From: Calidifontibacillus oryziterrae
Lineage (GTDB): Bacteria; Bacillota; Bacilli; Bacillales; Bacillaceae_J
Length of the DNA stretch: 58,073 nucleotides
Assembly: GCF_000331575.1 (NCBI RefSeq)
Contig: NZ_ANOK01000008.1
Span: forward strand, 1-58,073
Direction of reading: 5' to 3'
Shown: piece by piece, positions 21,668 to 33,983 of the stretch
Position numbering within the stretch: the stretch's first letter is position 1
How the letters are laid out: each line of letters starts with the position of its first letter
The notes under the pieces: model-generated
What the model was told of the DNA's origin: nothing
Databases searched by the model: none
Seen by the model: only the letters and a program-made list of their open reading frames with translations
Program-made: the position numbers and the translations under genes

Positions 21668-22009
21668 TTACTTTTCAGATACCACAACTGTAATGTGGCT
21701 AGTACGCTTTTTAATTTCACTAGCGCGTCCTTGTGCGCGTGGACGGAAACGTTTTAACGTTGGACCTTCGTCAACGAACGCTTGTGAAACAACTAAATTG
21801 TTTACATCCATTTCATAGTTGTGCTCAGCATTTGCAATTGCTGATTTCAACACTTTTTCAATGACAGGAGAAGCTGCCTTTTGCGTGAGACGAAGAATTG
21901 CAATTGCTTCGCCGACTTGCTTTCCTCTTATCAAATCGATTACAATTCGAGCTTTACGAGGAGCAATACGAACAGTTCTCGCAACCGATTTAGCTTGCTT
22001 AGTTTCCAT
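21668..22009 (-). CDS. rplV: 50S ribosomal protein L22
   Basis: Tunnel-constriction protein. 113 residues. The beta-hairpin region reads [20 protein letters not shown], without the insertions or deletions that are known to give macrolide resistance. Confidence 0.98.
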   Translation of the reverse strand: METKQAKSVARTVRIAPRKARIVIDLIRGKQVGEAIAILRLTQKAASPVIEKVLKSAIANAEHNYEMDVNNLVVSQAFVDEGPTLKRFRPRAQGRASEIKKRTSHITVVVSEK

Positions 22010-22028
22010 TCAAGTACCTCCTCTCTAA

Positions 22029-22307
22029 TTAACGTCTTGTTTTCTTATCGTCATCTGCATGACCTTTATAAGTGCGAGTAGGAGCAAATTCGCCTAATTT
22101 ATGACCTACCATGTCTTCAGTAATAAATACTGGCACATGCTTTCGTCCATCATAAACAGCGATTGTATGCCCAATAAAGTCTGGGAAAATTGTTGAACGA
22201 CGAGACCAAGTTTTAACTACTTGCTTCTTGTTTGACTCGTTTAAAACTTCAACTTTTTTCATTAAGTGATCATCGACAAATGGTCCTTTTTTTAAGCTGC
22301 GACCCAT
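22029..22307 (-). CDS. rpsS: 30S ribosomal protein S19
   Basis: 92 residues starting [20 protein letters not shown], with the conserved [15 protein letters not shown] at the C terminus. Confidence 0.98.
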   Translation of the reverse strand: MGRSLKKGPFVDDHLMKKVEVLNESNKKQVVKTWSRRSTIFPDFIGHTIAVYDGRKHVPVFITEDMVGHKLGEFAPTRTYKGHADDDKKTRR

Positions 22308-22331
22308 GAATGAACCTCCCTTCGCGATTGC

Positions 22332-22353
22332 GCTACGGTTCTACTGAACCGCA
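22332..22353 (-). other. Intercistronic hairpin between rplB and rpsS
   Basis: Minus-strand GCGGTTC and GAACCGT pair around AGTA in the 57-base rplB-rpsS spacer. No T-run follows, so it is not a terminator. It may affect mRNA stability or processing. Confidence 0.4.
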
Positions 22354-22364
22354 GAACAACCCCG

Positions 22365-23195
22365 TTATTTTTTACGACGACGAACAATAAATTTGTCTGA
22401 CGCTTTATTTTTCTTCCGAGTTTTAAATCCAAGTGTTGGTTTACCCCATGGTGACATCGGTGATTTACGTCCGATCGGAGCTTTACCTTCACCACCACCA
22501 TGTGGATGATCGTTCGGGTTCATTACAGATCCACGTACAGTTGGGCGTTTTCCTAACCAACGTGAACGACCTGCTTTACCAACAGTAACTAGTTCATGCT
22601 CTAAATTCCCTACTTGACCAACAGTTGCACGGCAAGTTGCTAGGATTTGACGCACTTCACCAGAAGTTAAACGTACTAATACGTATTTACCTTCTTTACC
22701 TAACACTTGAGCTTCGGAACCAGCAGAGCGAACCAATTGCCCCCCGCGCCCTGGTTTTAACTCAATATTATGAATAACTGTACCAACCGGAATATTTTGT
22801 AATGGTAATGCATTACCTATTTTAATATCCGCATCTGCACCTGAGAAAATCTCTTGGCCTACTTGTAAACCTTTTGGTGCAAGAATATACCGCTTTTCAC
22901 CATCTGCATAATTAACTAGTGCAATATTAGCAGTACGGTTTGGATCGTATTCGATTGTAGCAACGCGTCCAGGTATTCCATCTTTGTCACGTTTAAAATC
23001 GACTACACGATATTGGCGCTTATGACCTCCACCTTGGTGACGAGTTGTAATTTTACCTTGGTTATTGCGACCGCCTTTTTTGTGTAACGGTGCTAATAAT
23101 GATTTTTCTGGTGTATCAGTTGTGATCTCTGCGAAATCCAAAACTGACATTCCACGACGACCATTTGTCGTTGGATTATACTTTTTAATCGCCAT
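22365..23195 (-). CDS. rplB: 50S ribosomal protein L2
   Basis: 276 residues, essential for subunit joining and peptidyl transfer. The C-terminal [20 protein letters not shown] motif is present as [20 protein letters not shown], including the conserved His. Confidence 0.98.
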   Translation of the reverse strand: MAIKKYNPTTNGRRGMSVLDFAEITTDTPEKSLLAPLHKKGGRNNQGKITTRHQGGGHKRQYRVVDFKRDKDGIPGRVATIEYDPNRTANIALVNYADGEKRYILAPKGLQVGQEIFSGADADIKIGNALPLQNIPVGTVIHNIELKPGRGGQLVRSAGSEAQVLGKEGKYVLVRLTSGEVRQILATCRATVGQVGNLEHELVTVGKAGRSRWLGKRPTVRGSVMNPNDHPHGGGEGKAPIGRKSPMSPWGKPTLGFKTRKKNKASDKFIVRRRKK

Positions 23196-23220
23196 TATGG
23201 TTTCCCTCCTTCACAATAGA

Positions 23221-23508
23221 TTAAACTTCAAAAAACTCAAGTTCTTTACTATCGGCTGTTAATTTTACAATTGCTTTTTTACGTTTTGGTGTTGTACCAG
23301 CATAACGGCCTACACGCTTGTATCTGCCGTCATAATTTTGTACATTTACCTTTTCAACTTTAACACCAAAAATTTGTTCAATTGCTTGTTTTACTTCTGT
23401 TTTGTTAGCTCTTGTATCCACTTCGAAAGTATATTTCTTTTCACCCATTAATTCAGTAGAACGTTCTGTGATTACGGGGCGCTTAATAATATCACGAGGA
23501 TCTTTCAT
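23221..23508 (-). CDS. rplW: 50S ribosomal protein L23
   Basis: Exit-site dock for trigger factor and SRP. 95 residues starting [20 protein letters not shown]. Overlaps rplD by one base (TAATG). Confidence 0.98.
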   Translation of the reverse strand: MKDPRDIIKRPVITERSTELMGEKKYTFEVDTRANKTEVKQAIEQIFGVKVEKVNVQNYDGRYKRVGRYAGTTPKRKKAIVKLTADSKELEFFEV

Positions 23509-24131
23509 TATGCAAGCACCTCCCCTGCTTTTTCAGCTGCTTCTTTTGTAATGACCATTTTGTCATGGTTTATTACGTCTAATACATTCACACCATTCAC
23601 ATTAACTACGGTAACACCTGGGATGTTACGAGCAGATAACTCGACATTTTGATCTGTATCAGCTGTTACAATTAGTACCTTTTTATCTAGCGCTAATGAG
23701 TTTAAAACCTTTACCATATCCTTTGTTTTTGGCGCATCGATCGCAAGTGCTTCAAGTACAACAACGCTATTATCTAATACTTTAGATGATAAAGCAGATT
23801 TGATCGCTAAGCGACGTACCTTTTTCGGAAGCTTGAAAGAATAACTTCTAGGCGTTGGACCAAAGACAATCCCTCCACCTCTCCATTGTGGAGAACGAAT
23901 TGACCCTTGACGCGCACGACCTGTACCTTTTTGGCGCCATGGCTTTCTACCGCCACCACGAACTTCAGAACGATTTTTTACTTTATGAGTACCTTGACGT
24001 TTTGATGCTTGTTGCATAATAACAGCTTCATACAAAACGTTTTCGTTTGGTTCAATTCCAAAAACCGCATCAGAAAGTTCAACTTCACCTACTTGTGAAC
24101 CTGATTGATTATAAAGTGCTACTTTAGGCAT
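23508..24131 (-). CDS. rplD: 50S ribosomal protein L4
   Basis: 207 residues. The tunnel loop [20 protein letters not shown] is intact. In E. coli L4 represses this operon; I see no E. coli-like site in the leader here. Confidence 0.98.
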   Translation of the reverse strand: MPKVALYNQSGSQVGEVELSDAVFGIEPNENVLYEAVIMQQASKRQGTHKVKNRSEVRGGGRKPWRQKGTGRARQGSIRSPQWRGGGIVFGPTPRSYSFKLPKKVRRLAIKSALSSKVLDNSVVVLEALAIDAPKTKDMVKVLNSLALDKKVLIVTADTDQNVELSARNIPGVTVVNVNGVNVLDVINHDKMVITKEAAEKAGEVLA

Positions 24132-24154
24132 CTAATTTCCTCCTTTCTGAACAA

Positions 24155-24787
24155 TTATTTGTTACCTTTTACCGCACTAAGAATTTTTACGTAGCTTTTC
24201 TTAGGTCCAGGAACATTTCCTTTTACTAATAGAAGATTACGCTCGACATCAACTTTAACAATTTCTAAGTTTTGAACTGTAATTTGCTCGCCGCCCATTT
24301 GTCCAGGTAGCATTTTACCTTTAAATACACGGTTTGGAGCAACTGGTCCCATTGAACCAGGACGACGGTGATAGCGAGATCCATGAGCCATCGGGCCGCG
24401 CGATTGGTTATGACGCTTAATTGCGCCTTGGAATCCTTTTCCTTTTGAAGTGCCCGTAACGTCTACGAGGTCTCCTTCTGCAAACACATTAACTTTGACT
24501 TCCTGACCAACTTCAAATTCCTCAGCGTTTACGCCGCGAATTTCACGTACGAAGCGCTTAGGAGTTGTATTAGCTTTTGTTGCATGACCTTGTTCTGGTT
24601 TGTTTTGACGAGATTGCTTCTTATCAGCAAAACCTAACTGGATTGCTTCATAGCCGTCAGTTTCAGTTGTTTTCTTTTGTAAAACCACGTTAGGCTCCGC
24701 TTGGATTACCGTAACTGGAGTTAACACACCATTTTCAGAGAAAACTTGAGTCATACCAATTTTTCTACCTAAGATTCCTTTGGTCAT
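24155..24787 (-). CDS. rplC: 50S ribosomal protein L3
   Basis: 210 residues near the peptidyl transferase centre. [20 protein letters not shown] at the start and the internal loop [20 protein letters not shown]. Confidence 0.98.
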   Translation of the reverse strand: MTKGILGRKIGMTQVFSENGVLTPVTVIQAEPNVVLQKKTTETDGYEAIQLGFADKKQSRQNKPEQGHATKANTTPKRFVREIRGVNAEEFEVGQEVKVNVFAEGDLVDVTGTSKGKGFQGAIKRHNQSRGPMAHGSRYHRRPGSMGPVAPNRVFKGKMLPGQMGGEQITVQNLEIVKVDVERNLLLVKGNVPGPKKSYVKILSAVKGNK

Positions 24788-24828
24788 TAGTCACACCTCC
24801 TATTAATATCCCATTTTTATTTTAATAA

Positions 24829-25261
<433 letters not shown>

Positions 25262-25267
25262 TGCACT

Positions 25268-25296
25268 ATTATATAAAAATTTACAACAAAATGCAA
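25268..25296 (-). promoter_or_regulatory. S10 operon promoter, proximal
   Basis: Minus-strand TTGCAT (25291-25296), a 17-base spacer, TATAAT (25268-25273), placing the start just before the structured leader. Confidence 0.55.
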
Positions 25297-25335
25297 GATA
25301 GAAAATATATTTTATTTCTTTCGCGCACTTTTAAA

Positions 25336-25364
25336 ATTATACATAGTTGTGCAACTGAATTCAA
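25336..25364 (-). promoter_or_regulatory. S10 operon promoter, distal
   Basis: Minus-strand TTGAAT (25359-25364), a 17-base spacer, TATAAT (25336-25341), about 47 bases after the tuf terminator stem. Confidence 0.65.
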
Positions 25365-25410
25365 GGCTATCGTGAATAGATTAATAATTCAAATTAAGTT
25401 GCTTAAAATT

Positions 25411-25441
25411 AAAAAACAGGTAGCAAATGCTACCTGTTTTT
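25411..25441 (-). terminator. Terminator after tuf
   Basis: Arms AAAAACAGGTAGCA and TGCTACCTGTTTTT with a two-base centre; on the minus strand a T-run follows. It separates the str transcript from the S10 promoters. Confidence 0.88.
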
Positions 25442-25467
25442 ATCAATATTTTAGTTCTTGAAATCAA

Positions 25468-26658
25468 TTACTCAATAATAGAAGAAACTGATCCAGCGCC
25501 TACTGTCCGGCCACCTTCACGAATTGAGAACTTAGTACCTTCTTCAATCGCAACTGTAGTGATAAGTTCTACTGTCATTTCGATATTATCACCAGGCATT
25601 ACCATTTCTGTTCCTTCTGGTAACTTGATGATTCCAGTTACGTCAGTAGTACGGAAATAGAATTGTGGACGGTAGTTTGAGAAGAATGGAGTATGACGTC
25701 CACCTTCTTCTTTTGATAAAACATAAACTTGTGCTTTAAAAGTTTTGTGTGGTGTAATTGAACCTGGCTTAGCAAGTACTTGACCACGTTGGATTTCCTC
25801 ACGAGCAACACCGCGAAGAAGTGCACCGATGTTATCGCCAGCTTCAGCATAGTCAAGAAGCTTACGGAACATTTCTACACCAGTTACAGTTGTGCTCTTA
25901 GCTTCTTCAGCAAGACCAACGATTTCAACTACGTCACCAACTTTAACTTGGCCACGCTCTACACGACCTGTAGCAACTGTACCACGACCAGTGATTGAGA
26001 ATACGTCCTCAACCGGCATCATGAATGGCTTTTCAACGTCACGTACTGGGTCTGGAATGTACTCGTCAACTGCATCCATTAATTCGACAATTTTATCTTC
26101 CCACTCAGCTTCACCTTGAAGTGCTTTAAGAGCAGAACCTTTAATTACTGGAATATCATCACCTGGGAAGTCGTATTCAGAAAGAAGGTCACGAACTTCC
26201 ATTTCTACTAATTCTAATAATTCTTCATCGTCTACCATGTCACATTTGTTCATGAATACAACTAGGTAAGGTACACCTACTTGACGAGAAAGTAAGATGT
26301 GCTCACGTGTTTGTGGCATTGGACCATCAGCAGCAGAAACTACTAAGATACCGCCGTCCATTTGCGCAGCACCAGTGATCATATTTTTAACATAGTCAGC
26401 GTGTCCTGGGCAATCAACGTGTGCATAGTGACGCTTGTCAGTTTCATACTCAACGTGTGATGTTGAGATTGTGATTCCGCGCTCACGTTCTTCTGGTGCA
26501 CCATCGATTTGATCATAGTTCATTGCTGTACCTTTACCAGAACGCTTGTGTAAAACATTAGTAATTGCAGCAGTTAAAGTAGTTTTACCATGGTCAACGT
26601 GTCCAATTGTACCTACATTACAGTGTGGTTTCGAACGGTCAAATTTTTCTTTACCCAT
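25468..26658 (-). CDS. tuf: Elongation factor Tu
   Basis: GTPase that brings aminoacyl-tRNA to the ribosome. 396 residues: G1 GHVDHGKT (19-26), G3 DCPGH (81-85), G4 NKCD (136-139), then domains II and III. The GE2270/kirromycin regions look ordinary. Codon use is very even, as in a highly expressed gene. The only copy in the window. Confidence 0.99.
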   Translation of the reverse strand: MGKEKFDRSKPHCNVGTIGHVDHGKTTLTAAITNVLHKRSGKGTAMNYDQIDGAPEERERGITISTSHVEYETDKRHYAHVDCPGHADYVKNMITGAAQMDGGILVVSAADGPMPQTREHILLSRQVGVPYLVVFMNKCDMVDDEELLELVEMEVRDLLSEYDFPGDDIPVIKGSALKALQGEAEWEDKIVELMDAVDEYIPDPVRDVEKPFMMPVEDVFSITGRGTVATGRVERGQVKVGDVVEIVGLAEEAKSTTVTGVEMFRKLLDYAEAGDNIGALLRGVAREEIQRGQVLAKPGSITPHKTFKAQVYVLSKEEGGRHTPFFSNYRPQFYFRTTDVTGIIKLPEGTEMVMPGDNIEMTVELITTVAIEEGTKFSIREGGRTVGAGSVSSIIE

Positions 26659-26703
26659 CAGAGATTTCCTCCTTAAAATGTATCATTTTATAATTTTTTA
26701 TAT

Positions 26704-26744
26704 GTAAGGGGCGGGAATCTAAAGACTCCCACGACCCTACTTAC
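26704..26744 (-). other. Two-tier hairpin in the fusA-tuf spacer
   Basis: On the minus strand GTAAG and GGG pair with CCC and CTTAC, enclosing GGGAGTC / GATTCCC around TTTA. One pair is G-U only in the minus-strand RNA, so the fold fits the mRNA of this strand. No T-run follows. It could protect or process the tuf message, or mark a leader. Confidence 0.45.
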
Positions 26745-26776
26745 AATTAGTTTTTCATTTAAGCAATCTGGTTTAA

Positions 26777-28855
26777 TTACTCACCAGTATTTTTCTTGAT
26801 GATTTCTTCAGAAATTGACTTTGGAACTTCTTCATAATGATCAAAGTGCATAGAATATACGCCACGACCTTGAGTATTAGAACGAAGTGCAGTAGCATAA
26901 CCAAACATTTCTGAAAGTGGCACCATTGCTTTAACAACTTGTGCATTACCACGAGCTTCCATACCTTCTACACGTCCACGACGAGAAGTAACGTCACCCA
27001 TGATGTCACCCATATACTCTTCAGGAACAACAATCTCAACTCTCATCATCGGTTCAAGTAGAACTGGGTTACATTTTGTTTTTGCGTTTTTAAGTGAAAG
27101 TGATGCAGCAACTTTAAACGCCATTTCACTTGAGTCAACATCGTGATATGATCCATCAAATAATGTTGCTTTAACATCAATTAACGGATATCCAGCTAGT
27201 ACACCATTTTGCATTGCATCTTCAAGTCCTGCTTGGATTGCTGGAATATAGTCTCTTGGAACTACACCACCAACGATCCCGTTAACGAACTCGAAGCCTT
27301 TGCCTTCTTCATTTGGCTCAAACTTAATCCAAACGTGTCCATATTGTCCACGACCACCTGACTGACGTACGAATTTACCTTCGCACTCAGCTGTTTGACG
27401 GAATGTTTCACGATAAGAAACCTGTGGTGCACCCACGTTAGCTTCTACCTTAAATTCACGTCTCATCCGGTCAACGATAATATCAAGGTGGAGTTCACCC
27501 ATACCTGAGATAATTGTTTGACCTGTTTCAGGATTCGTTTCAGTACGGAACGTTGGATCCTCTTCAGAAAGCTTTTGTAAAGCAATACCCATTTTATCTT
27601 GGTCCGCTTTTGACTTTGGCTCAACTGATAAAGAGATAACCGGTTCTGGGAATACCATTGACTCTAAGATTGCCGGGTTTTTTTCATCACATAGAGTATC
27701 ACCAGTTGTTGTATCTTTCAAGCCTACTGCAGCAGCGATGTCGCCAGCATAAACTACAGGGATTTCTTCACGGTGATTTGCGTGCATTTGTAGGATACGT
27801 CCTACCCGCTCGCGTTTCCCTTTTGTTGAATTTAATACGTAAGAACCTGCGTTTAGGATACCTGAATATACGCGGAAAAACGTCAGTTTCCCAACATAAG
27901 GATCTGTCATAATTTTGAAAGCTAATGCAGAGAATGGCTCTTCATCACTAGAGTGACGTTCAATCTCTTCCTCACTATCAGGTAAAGTACCTTTAATAGA
28001 TGGTACATCAGTTGGTGCTGGTAAATATTCTAACACCGCATCCAACATTTTTTGAACACCTTTATTTTTAAATGCAGAACCACACATAACTGGGAAGAAT
28101 TCTACATTAATTGTACCTTTACGAATTGCTGCCTTAATTTCTTCGTTTGTTAATTCTTCGCCTTCTAGATATTTTTCCATTAAGGCTTCATCTATTTCAG
28201 CAACAGCTTCGATTAGCTTGCCACGATATTCTTCAGCTAAATCCTTCATATTTTCAGGAATTTCACCTTCAGTAATATCGGTGCCAAGGTCGTTTCCATA
28301 TAACGTAGCATTCATTTCAATTAAATCGATAATGCCTTCAAAATTTTCTTCAGCGCCAATCGGTAATTGAATCGGATGCGCGTTTGCACCTAAACGATCA
28401 TGAATAGTTTTTACAGAATACAAGAAGTCTGCACCCATTTTATCCATTTTATTAACGAATACAACGCGCGGAACTCCGTAAGTAGTAGCCTGACGCCATA
28501 CAGTTTCTGTTTGTGGCTCAACACCTGATTGAGCATCTAATACTGTTACTGCACCATCTAATACACGCAGTGAACGTTCAACCTCAACAGTGAAATCTAC
28601 GTGTCCTGGTGTATCGATGATATTTACGCGATGACCTTTCCATTGTGCCGTTGTTGCCGCAGAAGTGATCGTAATTCCACGCTCTTGCTCCTGCTCCATC
28701 CAGTCCATTTGTGAAGCTCCTTCGTGAGTTTCACCAATTTTATGGATACGGCCTGTATAGAAAAGGATACGTTCAGTAGTTGTAGTTTTACCAGCATCAA
28801 TGTGCGCCATGATGCCGATGTTACGAGTCTTTTCTAAGGAGAACTCTCTAGCCAT
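26777..28855 (-). CDS. fusA: Elongation factor G
   Basis: Translocation GTPase, 692 residues, all five domains. G1 AHIDAGKTT (17-25), G3 DTPGHVDF, G4 NKMDK. Domain [16 protein letters not shown] is complete. Between rpsG and tuf as in the str operon. Confidence 0.99.
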   Translation of the reverse strand: MAREFSLEKTRNIGIMAHIDAGKTTTTERILFYTGRIHKIGETHEGASQMDWMEQEQERGITITSAATTAQWKGHRVNIIDTPGHVDFTVEVERSLRVLDGAVTVLDAQSGVEPQTETVWRQATTYGVPRVVFVNKMDKMGADFLYSVKTIHDRLGANAHPIQLPIGAEENFEGIIDLIEMNATLYGNDLGTDITEGEIPENMKDLAEEYRGKLIEAVAEIDEALMEKYLEGEELTNEEIKAAIRKGTINVEFFPVMCGSAFKNKGVQKMLDAVLEYLPAPTDVPSIKGTLPDSEEEIERHSSDEEPFSALAFKIMTDPYVGKLTFFRVYSGILNAGSYVLNSTKGKRERVGRILQMHANHREEIPVVYAGDIAAAVGLKDTTTGDTLCDEKNPAILESMVFPEPVISLSVEPKSKADQDKMGIALQKLSEEDPTFRTETNPETGQTIISGMGELHLDIIVDRMRREFKVEANVGAPQVSYRETFRQTAECEGKFVRQSGGRGQYGHVWIKFEPNEEGKGFEFVNGIVGGVVPRDYIPAIQAGLEDAMQNGVLAGYPLIDVKATLFDGSYHDVDSSEMAFKVAASLSLKNAKTKCNPVLLEPMMRVEIVVPEEYMGDIMGDVTSRRGRVEGMEARGNAQVVKAMVPLSEMFGYATALRSNTQGRGVYSMHFDHYEEVPKSISEEIIKKNTGE

Positions 28856-28900
28856 CTGTACTTCTCCTTCCTTTTTAGGAAATTAATTAGAGTGATTGTT

Positions 28901-29371
28901 TTACCAACGGTAGTGTGCAAATGCTTTATTTGCTTCTGCCATTTTATGTGTGTCTTCGCGCTTTTTAACAGATGAGCCTGTGTTATTAGCTGCGTCCATG
29001 ATTTCATGAGCTAAACGCTCTTCCATCGTTTTTTCTCCACGAGAACGTGAATATTGAACTAACCAACGTAATCCTAGAGTAGTACGTCGCTCTGGACGAA
29101 CCTCTACAGGAACTTGATAGTTCGCACCACCTACACGGCGAGCACGCACTTCAAGTACAGGCATAATGTTCTTAAGAGCTTGTTCGAATACTTCCTTTGG
29201 ATCATTGCCAGTACGTTCTTTTATTAAATCAAACGCATTATATAAAAGAGTTTGGGCTTTCCCTCTCTTACCATCAACCATGATTTGATTGATTAAACGA
29301 GTGATTAACTTTGAATTATAAATCGGATCTGGTAATACATCTCTACGAGTAACAGGACCTTTACGTGGCAT
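28901..29371 (-). CDS. rpsG: 30S ribosomal protein S7
   Basis: 156 residues from the ATG at 29371, preceded by GGGAGGG; the frame from 29392 adds seven residues not in the family. Starts [20 protein letters not shown] and ends [13 protein letters not shown], both diagnostic. Confidence 0.98.
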   Translation of the reverse strand: MPRKGPVTRRDVLPDPIYNSKLITRLINQIMVDGKRGKAQTLLYNAFDLIKERTGNDPKEVFEQALKNIMPVLEVRARRVGGANYQVPVEVRPERRTTLGLRWLVQYSRSRGEKTMEERLAHEIMDAANNTGSSVKKREDTHKMAEANKAFAHYRW

Positions 29372-29411
29372 ATGATACCCTCCCTTCGTCATGATTATTT
29401 ATGATTGTCGA

Positions 29412-29834
29412 TTATTTTTTTGCTGCTTTAGGTCTCTTTGTACCATATTTTGAACGACCTTGCATGCGGTTATTAACACCAGCAGTATCTAAAGCACCAC
29501 GTACGATATGATAACGTACCCCTGGTAAGTCCTTTACACGTCCGCCACGAATTAATACTACGCTATGTTCTTGAAGGTTATGTCCAATCCCAGGAATATA
29601 AGCAGTAACCTCAATTCCGTTTGTTAAGCGTACACGAGCATATTTACGTAATGCTGAGTTCGGCTTTTTCGGAGTCATAGTTCCCACACGTGTACAAACA
29701 CCACGCTTTTGTGGTGAAGAAAGATCAGTTTGCTCTTTCTTCATGCTGTTATAACCTTTGTTTAACGCAGGAGATTTTGACTTAACAATCTTGCTTCTAC
29801 GTCCTTTACGAACTAATTGATTCATAGTAGGCAT
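29412..29834 (-). CDS. rpsL: 30S ribosomal protein S12
   Basis: Decoding-centre protein. 140 residues from the ATG at 29834 (AAAGGAGG upstream). K56 in TPKKPNSAL and K101 in [10 protein letters not shown], the residues altered in streptomycin-resistant Bacillus, are wild type. The longer frame from 29867 is not supported. Confidence 0.98.
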   Translation of the reverse strand: MPTMNQLVRKGRRSKIVKSKSPALNKGYNSMKKEQTDLSSPQKRGVCTRVGTMTPKKPNSALRKYARVRLTNGIEVTAYIPGIGHNLQEHSVVLIRGGRVKDLPGVRYHIVRGALDTAGVNNRMQGRSKYGTKRPKAAKK

Positions 29835-29902
29835 TAGTAATTCCTCCTTTCTCTTTTTTAAGTCCACATATCCAGGTGGTTCATTTTTTAGGCAAAAACA
29901 AA

Positions 29903-29937
29903 GTTTTTGTAGAACGGTTATACCGCTCTACAAAAAC
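29903..29937 (-). other. Strong hairpin between the L7Ae-like gene and rpsL
   Basis: Fifteen-base arms (29903-29917 and 29923-29937) around a five-base loop. The single DNA mismatch (A against C) becomes a G-U pair only in minus-strand RNA, so the 15 pairs are complete in the mRNA. TTTGTTTTTG follows on the minus strand, so it may act as a partial terminator or attenuator before rpsL. Confidence 0.55.
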
Positions 29938-29947
29938 ATTATACATT

Positions 29948-30196
29948 TTAGCCTTTTATAGCTACTGTAGCAGCTCCAACCTCAATCCCACATGCTTTCC
30001 CAAGCTTTTTCATTGAATCCACTCGGAAAATGGGTATATTGTTTTCTTTCGCTACTAGTAGTATTTTGTTAGTCACACGCCGATCAGCATCATCAGCTAT
30101 TATGACTTCACTTACTTCCTTTTCTTTTATGGCTTTTAGAGTTTGCTTTGAACCAATCACAATCTCTTTCGCCTGTGACACTTTTTCATAAGACAT
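29948..30196 (-). CDS. rplGB: L7Ae-family kink-turn RNA-binding protein (YbxF)
   Basis: 82 residues of the L7Ae/L30e fold that binds kink-turn RNA. Visible family features: [20 protein letters not shown] and [11 protein letters not shown] in the N-terminal half, and the C-terminal [13 protein letters not shown] loop. In B. subtilis YbxF is a ribosome-associated protein at this position between rpoC and rpsL. The target here is unknown. Confidence 0.92.
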   Translation of the reverse strand: MSYEKVSQAKEIVIGSKQTLKAIKEKEVSEVIIADDADRRVTNKILLVAKENNIPIFRVDSMKKLGKACGIEVGAATVAIKG

Positions 30197-30284
30197 ACTG
30201 TTTTACATCCTCCAAAGCATCGGTATTAAAACACCTTTGTCATAATACCACTCCAAAGAATCATTGTCAATAAATTATTTTCAA

Positions 30285-33200
30285 TTATTCTTTAGATACT
30301 AAGTCGTTTTGTTCTTCTAACGATGGTTCATTCAAACCATCCTTTACATAATGTACTTTGCGATATCTGTTCATACCTGTACCCGCTGGGACAAGTTTAC
30401 CAATAATTACATTTTCCTTCAAACCTAGGAGTTCATCGCGCTTTCCTTTAATCGCAGAGTCCGTTAATACCCTAGTTGTTTCTTGGAACGATGCAGCTGA
30501 TAGGAACGACTCCGTCTCTAGAGACGCTTTTGTAATACCTAACAATACCGGACGTGCAACTGCAGGTTGACCACCGTTAAGTAGTACTTTTTTGTTAGCT
30601 TCTTTAAATTGGTGAATATCTAGTAACGATCCTGGTAGGACGTCAGTGTCGCCAGCATCAACAACACGAACTTTACGAAGCATTTGCCTTACCATTACCT
30701 CAACGTGTTTATCACCGATTTCTACCCCTTGCATCCGGTATACTTTTTGAACTTCACGCAATAAGTACTCTTGTACTCCATCCACACCTTGAACCTTTAA
30801 AAGTTCCTTTGGATCGATCGAACCTTCGGTTAATTCTTGACCAGCAAAAACCTTTTCTCCTTCAGAAACTTTAAGTCTAGCCCCATAAGGCGCTGTATAA
30901 GTCCGACTTTCAATTTCTCCTTGGACAACTAGCTCTTGCTTATCCTTAACCTCATTTATTTGGGATACTACGCCATCAATCTCAGAAATGACAGCTTGCC
31001 CTTTTGGATTACGGGCTTCAAACAGCTCCTGAATACGCGGTAAACCTTGCGTAATATCATCTCCAGCAACTCCACCTGTATGGAATGTCCGCATTGTTAA
31101 CTGTGTACCAGGTTCACCAATTGATTGTGCTGCGATTATACCAACCGCTTCGCCAACCTCAACATCTTGACCTGTTGCAAGATTTCGTCCGTAGCAAAGC
31201 TTACAAACCCCAGCGCGTGTGTCACATGTAAATGCAGAACGTATCTTAATTTGTTCAATGCCTGCATTGACAATTTCAGTAGCTATATCTTCAGTAATTA
31301 ATTCATTACGTTTAATAATGATTCCCTTTGTTTCTGGATGCTTAACCGTTTCAAATACTGTCCTTCCAACCATGCGTTCGTAGAGCGTCTCAATAACTTC
31401 AGTACCGTCTTTAAGCGCGCTAACAACTAAGCCGCGGTCAGTATGGCAATCATGATCACGAACGATTACATCTTGTGCAACGTCAACAAGTCGTCTTGTT
31501 AAATAGCCTGAATCCGCAGTTTTTAGCGCTGTATCAGCTAGTCCTTTACGAGCACCGTGTGTAGAAATAAAGTATTCTAACACTGTTAATCCTTCACGGA
31601 AGCTTGATTTAATAGGCAACTCAATAATTCTACCAGCTGGGTTAGCCATGAGTCCTCGCATACCCGCAAGCTGAGTAAAGTTAGATGCGTTTCCACGAGC
31701 TCCAGAATCACTCATCATAAAGATTGGATTCGAGATATCGAGATTATCCATTAATTTTGTTTGTATTTCATCCTTTGCTGAGCTCCAAATCGAAATAACT
31801 CGTTCATAACGTTCTTCATCAGTAATTAAACCGCGTCTAAACTGTTTCATTACGTTTGAAATTTTCTCTTCGGCTCTAGCAAGAATTTCTTGTTTTTCTG
31901 GTAAAACAACAATATCTGAGACCCCTACAGTTATTCCAGCTTTTGTTGAAAATTTAAAGCCAAGATCCTTCATCCGGTCTAGCATTTTTGAAGTTTCAGT
32001 AATTTTAAAGCGTTTGAAAACCTCTGCAATAATGCTGCCAAGAATTTTTTTCTTAAACGGAGAAACCGGTTCCCGCTTAGCAATTTCTTCTTTCACATTT
32101 ATACCTTTTTGTACAAAATACTTCGCTGGGGTTTCGCGCTCTAAATTATCCTTCGTTGGTTCATTAATATATGGGAACGACTCCGGTAATATTTCATTGA
32201 AAATTAGTTTACCAACCGTCGTTAAAAGCAACATTCCATTTTGTTCCGGTGTAAATGTTGCATTATTTAGCGAACTAGCCGCAACAGCAATGCGTGAATG
32301 CAAATGCACATAGCCGTTTTGATAAGCAATTAACGCCTCACTTGAATCTTTAAAAACCATTCCTTCACCGATTGCTCCAACACGCTCAATAGTTAAGTAA
32401 TAGTTACCTAGAACCATATCCTGAGATGGAGTAACAACCGGTTTTCCATCCTTCGGATTTAAAATGTTTTGCGCTGCAAGCATTAATAGCCGCGCCTCCG
32501 CCTGCGCTTCTGCTGATAACGGTACGTGGACCGCCATTTGGTCACCATCAAAGTCAGCATTATACGCTGTACAAACTAACGGGTGCAAACGAATAGCCCG
32601 ACCCTCTACTAATGTTGGTTCAAATGCCTGTATTCCAAGACGGTGTAGCGTAGGTGCCCTGTTTAGTAGCACCGGATGCTCTCTGATTACTTCTTCAAGA
32701 ACATCCCAGACATCCGGACTTACTCGCTCAATTTTGCGTTTCGCACTCTTAATATTATGTGCCAGCCCTCTGCCTACGAGTTCTTTCATTACAAATGGTT
32801 TAAACAATTCTAGCGCCATTTCTTTTGGCAAACCACATTGATACATTTTTAGGTTTGGTCCGACAACAATTACAGAACGACCTGAATAATCAACACGCTT
32901 TCCTAAAAGATTTTGACGGAAACGTCCTTGTTTACCCTTTAGCATATGTGATAGGGACTTTAGTGGACGGTTACCTGGGCCAGTAACCGGACGACCGCGG
33001 CGCCCGTTATCAATTAATGCATCAACCGCCTCTTGAAGCATTCTCTTCTCATTTTGAACAATTATGCTAGGTGCACCAAGATCCAGCAACCGTTTTAAGC
33101 GGTTGTTACGGTTAATAACACGACGGTATAGGTCATTTAAATCCGATGTTGCAAATCTTCCACCATCTAGTTGTACCATCGGTCTTAGTTCAGGTGGAAT

Positions 33201-33899
33201 AACTGGTAATACATCAAGTATCATCCAAGCTGGATCATTACCTGAATTGCGGAAAGCTTCTAATACCTCAAGGCGTTTGATCGCTCTAGTTCGGCGTTGA
33301 CCTTGGGCAGTTCGTAACTCTTCCTTTAAGACCTCGACTTCTTTATCCAGATCAATGTCATATAATAATTTCCGAATTGCTTCTGCGCCCATTTGGGCTT
33401 GGAATGATTGGCCATATTTTTCGCGATATGTCCGATATTCTTTTTCTGAAAGCAACTGTTTCTTTTCCAATGTTGTATCCCCAGGGTCAGTAACAACATA
33501 TGAAGCAAAGTAAATAACTTCTTCAAGCGCACGAGGCGACATATCTAATGCCAAACCCATCCGGCTTGGAATTCCTTTAAAATACCAAATATGGGAAACA
33601 GGCGCAGCAAGTTCGATATGACCCATACGATCACGGCGGACTTTCGCACGTGTTACTTCAACACCACAACGGTCACAAACAACACCTTTATAACGAACTC
33701 TTTTATATTTTCCGCAATGGCACTCCCAATCCTTTGTAGGGCCAAAGATTCGTTCACAGAATAAGCCATCCTTCTCAGGCTTTAAAGTACGATAGTTAAT
33801 CGTCTCTGGTTTCTTCACTTCACCATAAGACCATGAACGAATTTTATCAGGCGAAGCTAAACCAATTTTCATATACTCAAAGTTATTTACATCCAGCAA
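30285..33899 (-). CDS. rpoC: RNA polymerase beta-prime subunit
   Basis: 1204 residues. N-terminal zinc site C60, C62, C75, C78. The catalytic NADFDGDQ loop lies at 447-454 with the three Mg-binding Asp residues 449, 451 and 453. The bridge-helix region and C-terminal zinc site ([11 protein letters not shown]) are present. The trigger-loop segment [17 protein letters not shown] is intact. It follows rpoB after a spacer with a strong hairpin. Confidence 0.99.
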   Translation of the reverse strand: MLDVNNFEYMKIGLASPDKIRSWSYGEVKKPETINYRTLKPEKDGLFCERIFGPTKDWECHCGKYKRVRYKGVVCDRCGVEVTRAKVRRDRMGHIELAAPVSHIWYFKGIPSRMGLALDMSPRALEEVIYFASYVVTDPGDTTLEKKQLLSEKEYRTYREKYGQSFQAQMGAEAIRKLLYDIDLDKEVEVLKEELRTAQGQRRTRAIKRLEVLEAFRNSGNDPAWMILDVLPVIPPELRPMVQLDGGRFATSDLNDLYRRVINRNNRLKRLLDLGAPSIIVQNEKRMLQEAVDALIDNGRRGRPVTGPGNRPLKSLSHMLKGKQGRFRQNLLGKRVDYSGRSVIVVGPNLKMYQCGLPKEMALELFKPFVMKELVGRGLAHNIKSAKRKIERVSPDVWDVLEEVIREHPVLLNRAPTLHRLGIQAFEPTLVEGRAIRLHPLVCTAYNADFDGDQMAVHVPLSAEAQAEARLLMLAAQNILNPKDGKPVVTPSQDMVLGNYYLTIERVGAIGEGMVFKDSSEALIAYQNGYVHLHSRIAVAASSLNNATFTPEQNGMLLLTTVGKLIFNEILPESFPYINEPTKDNLERETPAKYFVQKGINVKEEIAKREPVSPFKKKILGSIIAEVFKRFKITETSKMLDRMKDLGFKFSTKAGITVGVSDIVVLPEKQEILARAEEKISNVMKQFRRGLITDEERYERVISIWSSAKDEIQTKLMDNLDISNPIFMMSDSGARGNASNFTQLAGMRGLMANPAGRIIELPIKSSFREGLTVLEYFISTHGARKGLADTALKTADSGYLTRRLVDVAQDVIVRDHDCHTDRGLVVSALKDGTEVIETLYERMVGRTVFETVKHPETKGIIIKRNELITEDIATEIVNAGIEQIKIRSAFTCDTRAGVCKLCYGRNLATGQDVEVGEAVGIIAAQSIGEPGTQLTMRTFHTGGVAGDDITQGLPRIQELFEARNPKGQAVISEIDGVVSQINEVKDKQELVVQGEIESRTYTAPYGARLKVSEGEKVFAGQELTEGSIDPKELLKVQGVDGVQEYLLREVQKVYRMQGVEIGDKHVEVMVRQMLRKVRVVDAGDTDVLPGSLLDIHQFKEANKKVLLNGGQPAVARPVLLGITKASLETESFLSAASFQETTRVLTDSAIKGKRDELLGLKENVIIGKLVPAGTGMNRYRKVHYVKDGLNEPSLEEQNDLVSKE

Positions 33900-33929
33900 A
33901 GGGCCTACCTCCCTTATAAAGTAAAACTT

Positions 33930-33961
33930 CTATCAGTTGAGGGAACAGCCTCAACTGATAG
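33930..33961 (-). other. 13-bp hairpin in the rpoB-rpoC spacer
   Basis: Perfect arms CTATCAGTTGAGG (33930-33942) and CCTCAACTGATAG (33949-33961) with a six-base loop. The downstream minus strand reads AAGTTTTAC, not a proper T-run, and rpoC follows directly. It could be an RNase III site or a read-through modulator; I favour mRNA processing over termination. Confidence 0.6.
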
Positions 33962-33983
33962 TAAGGTTGAACGTTTAAAATCT

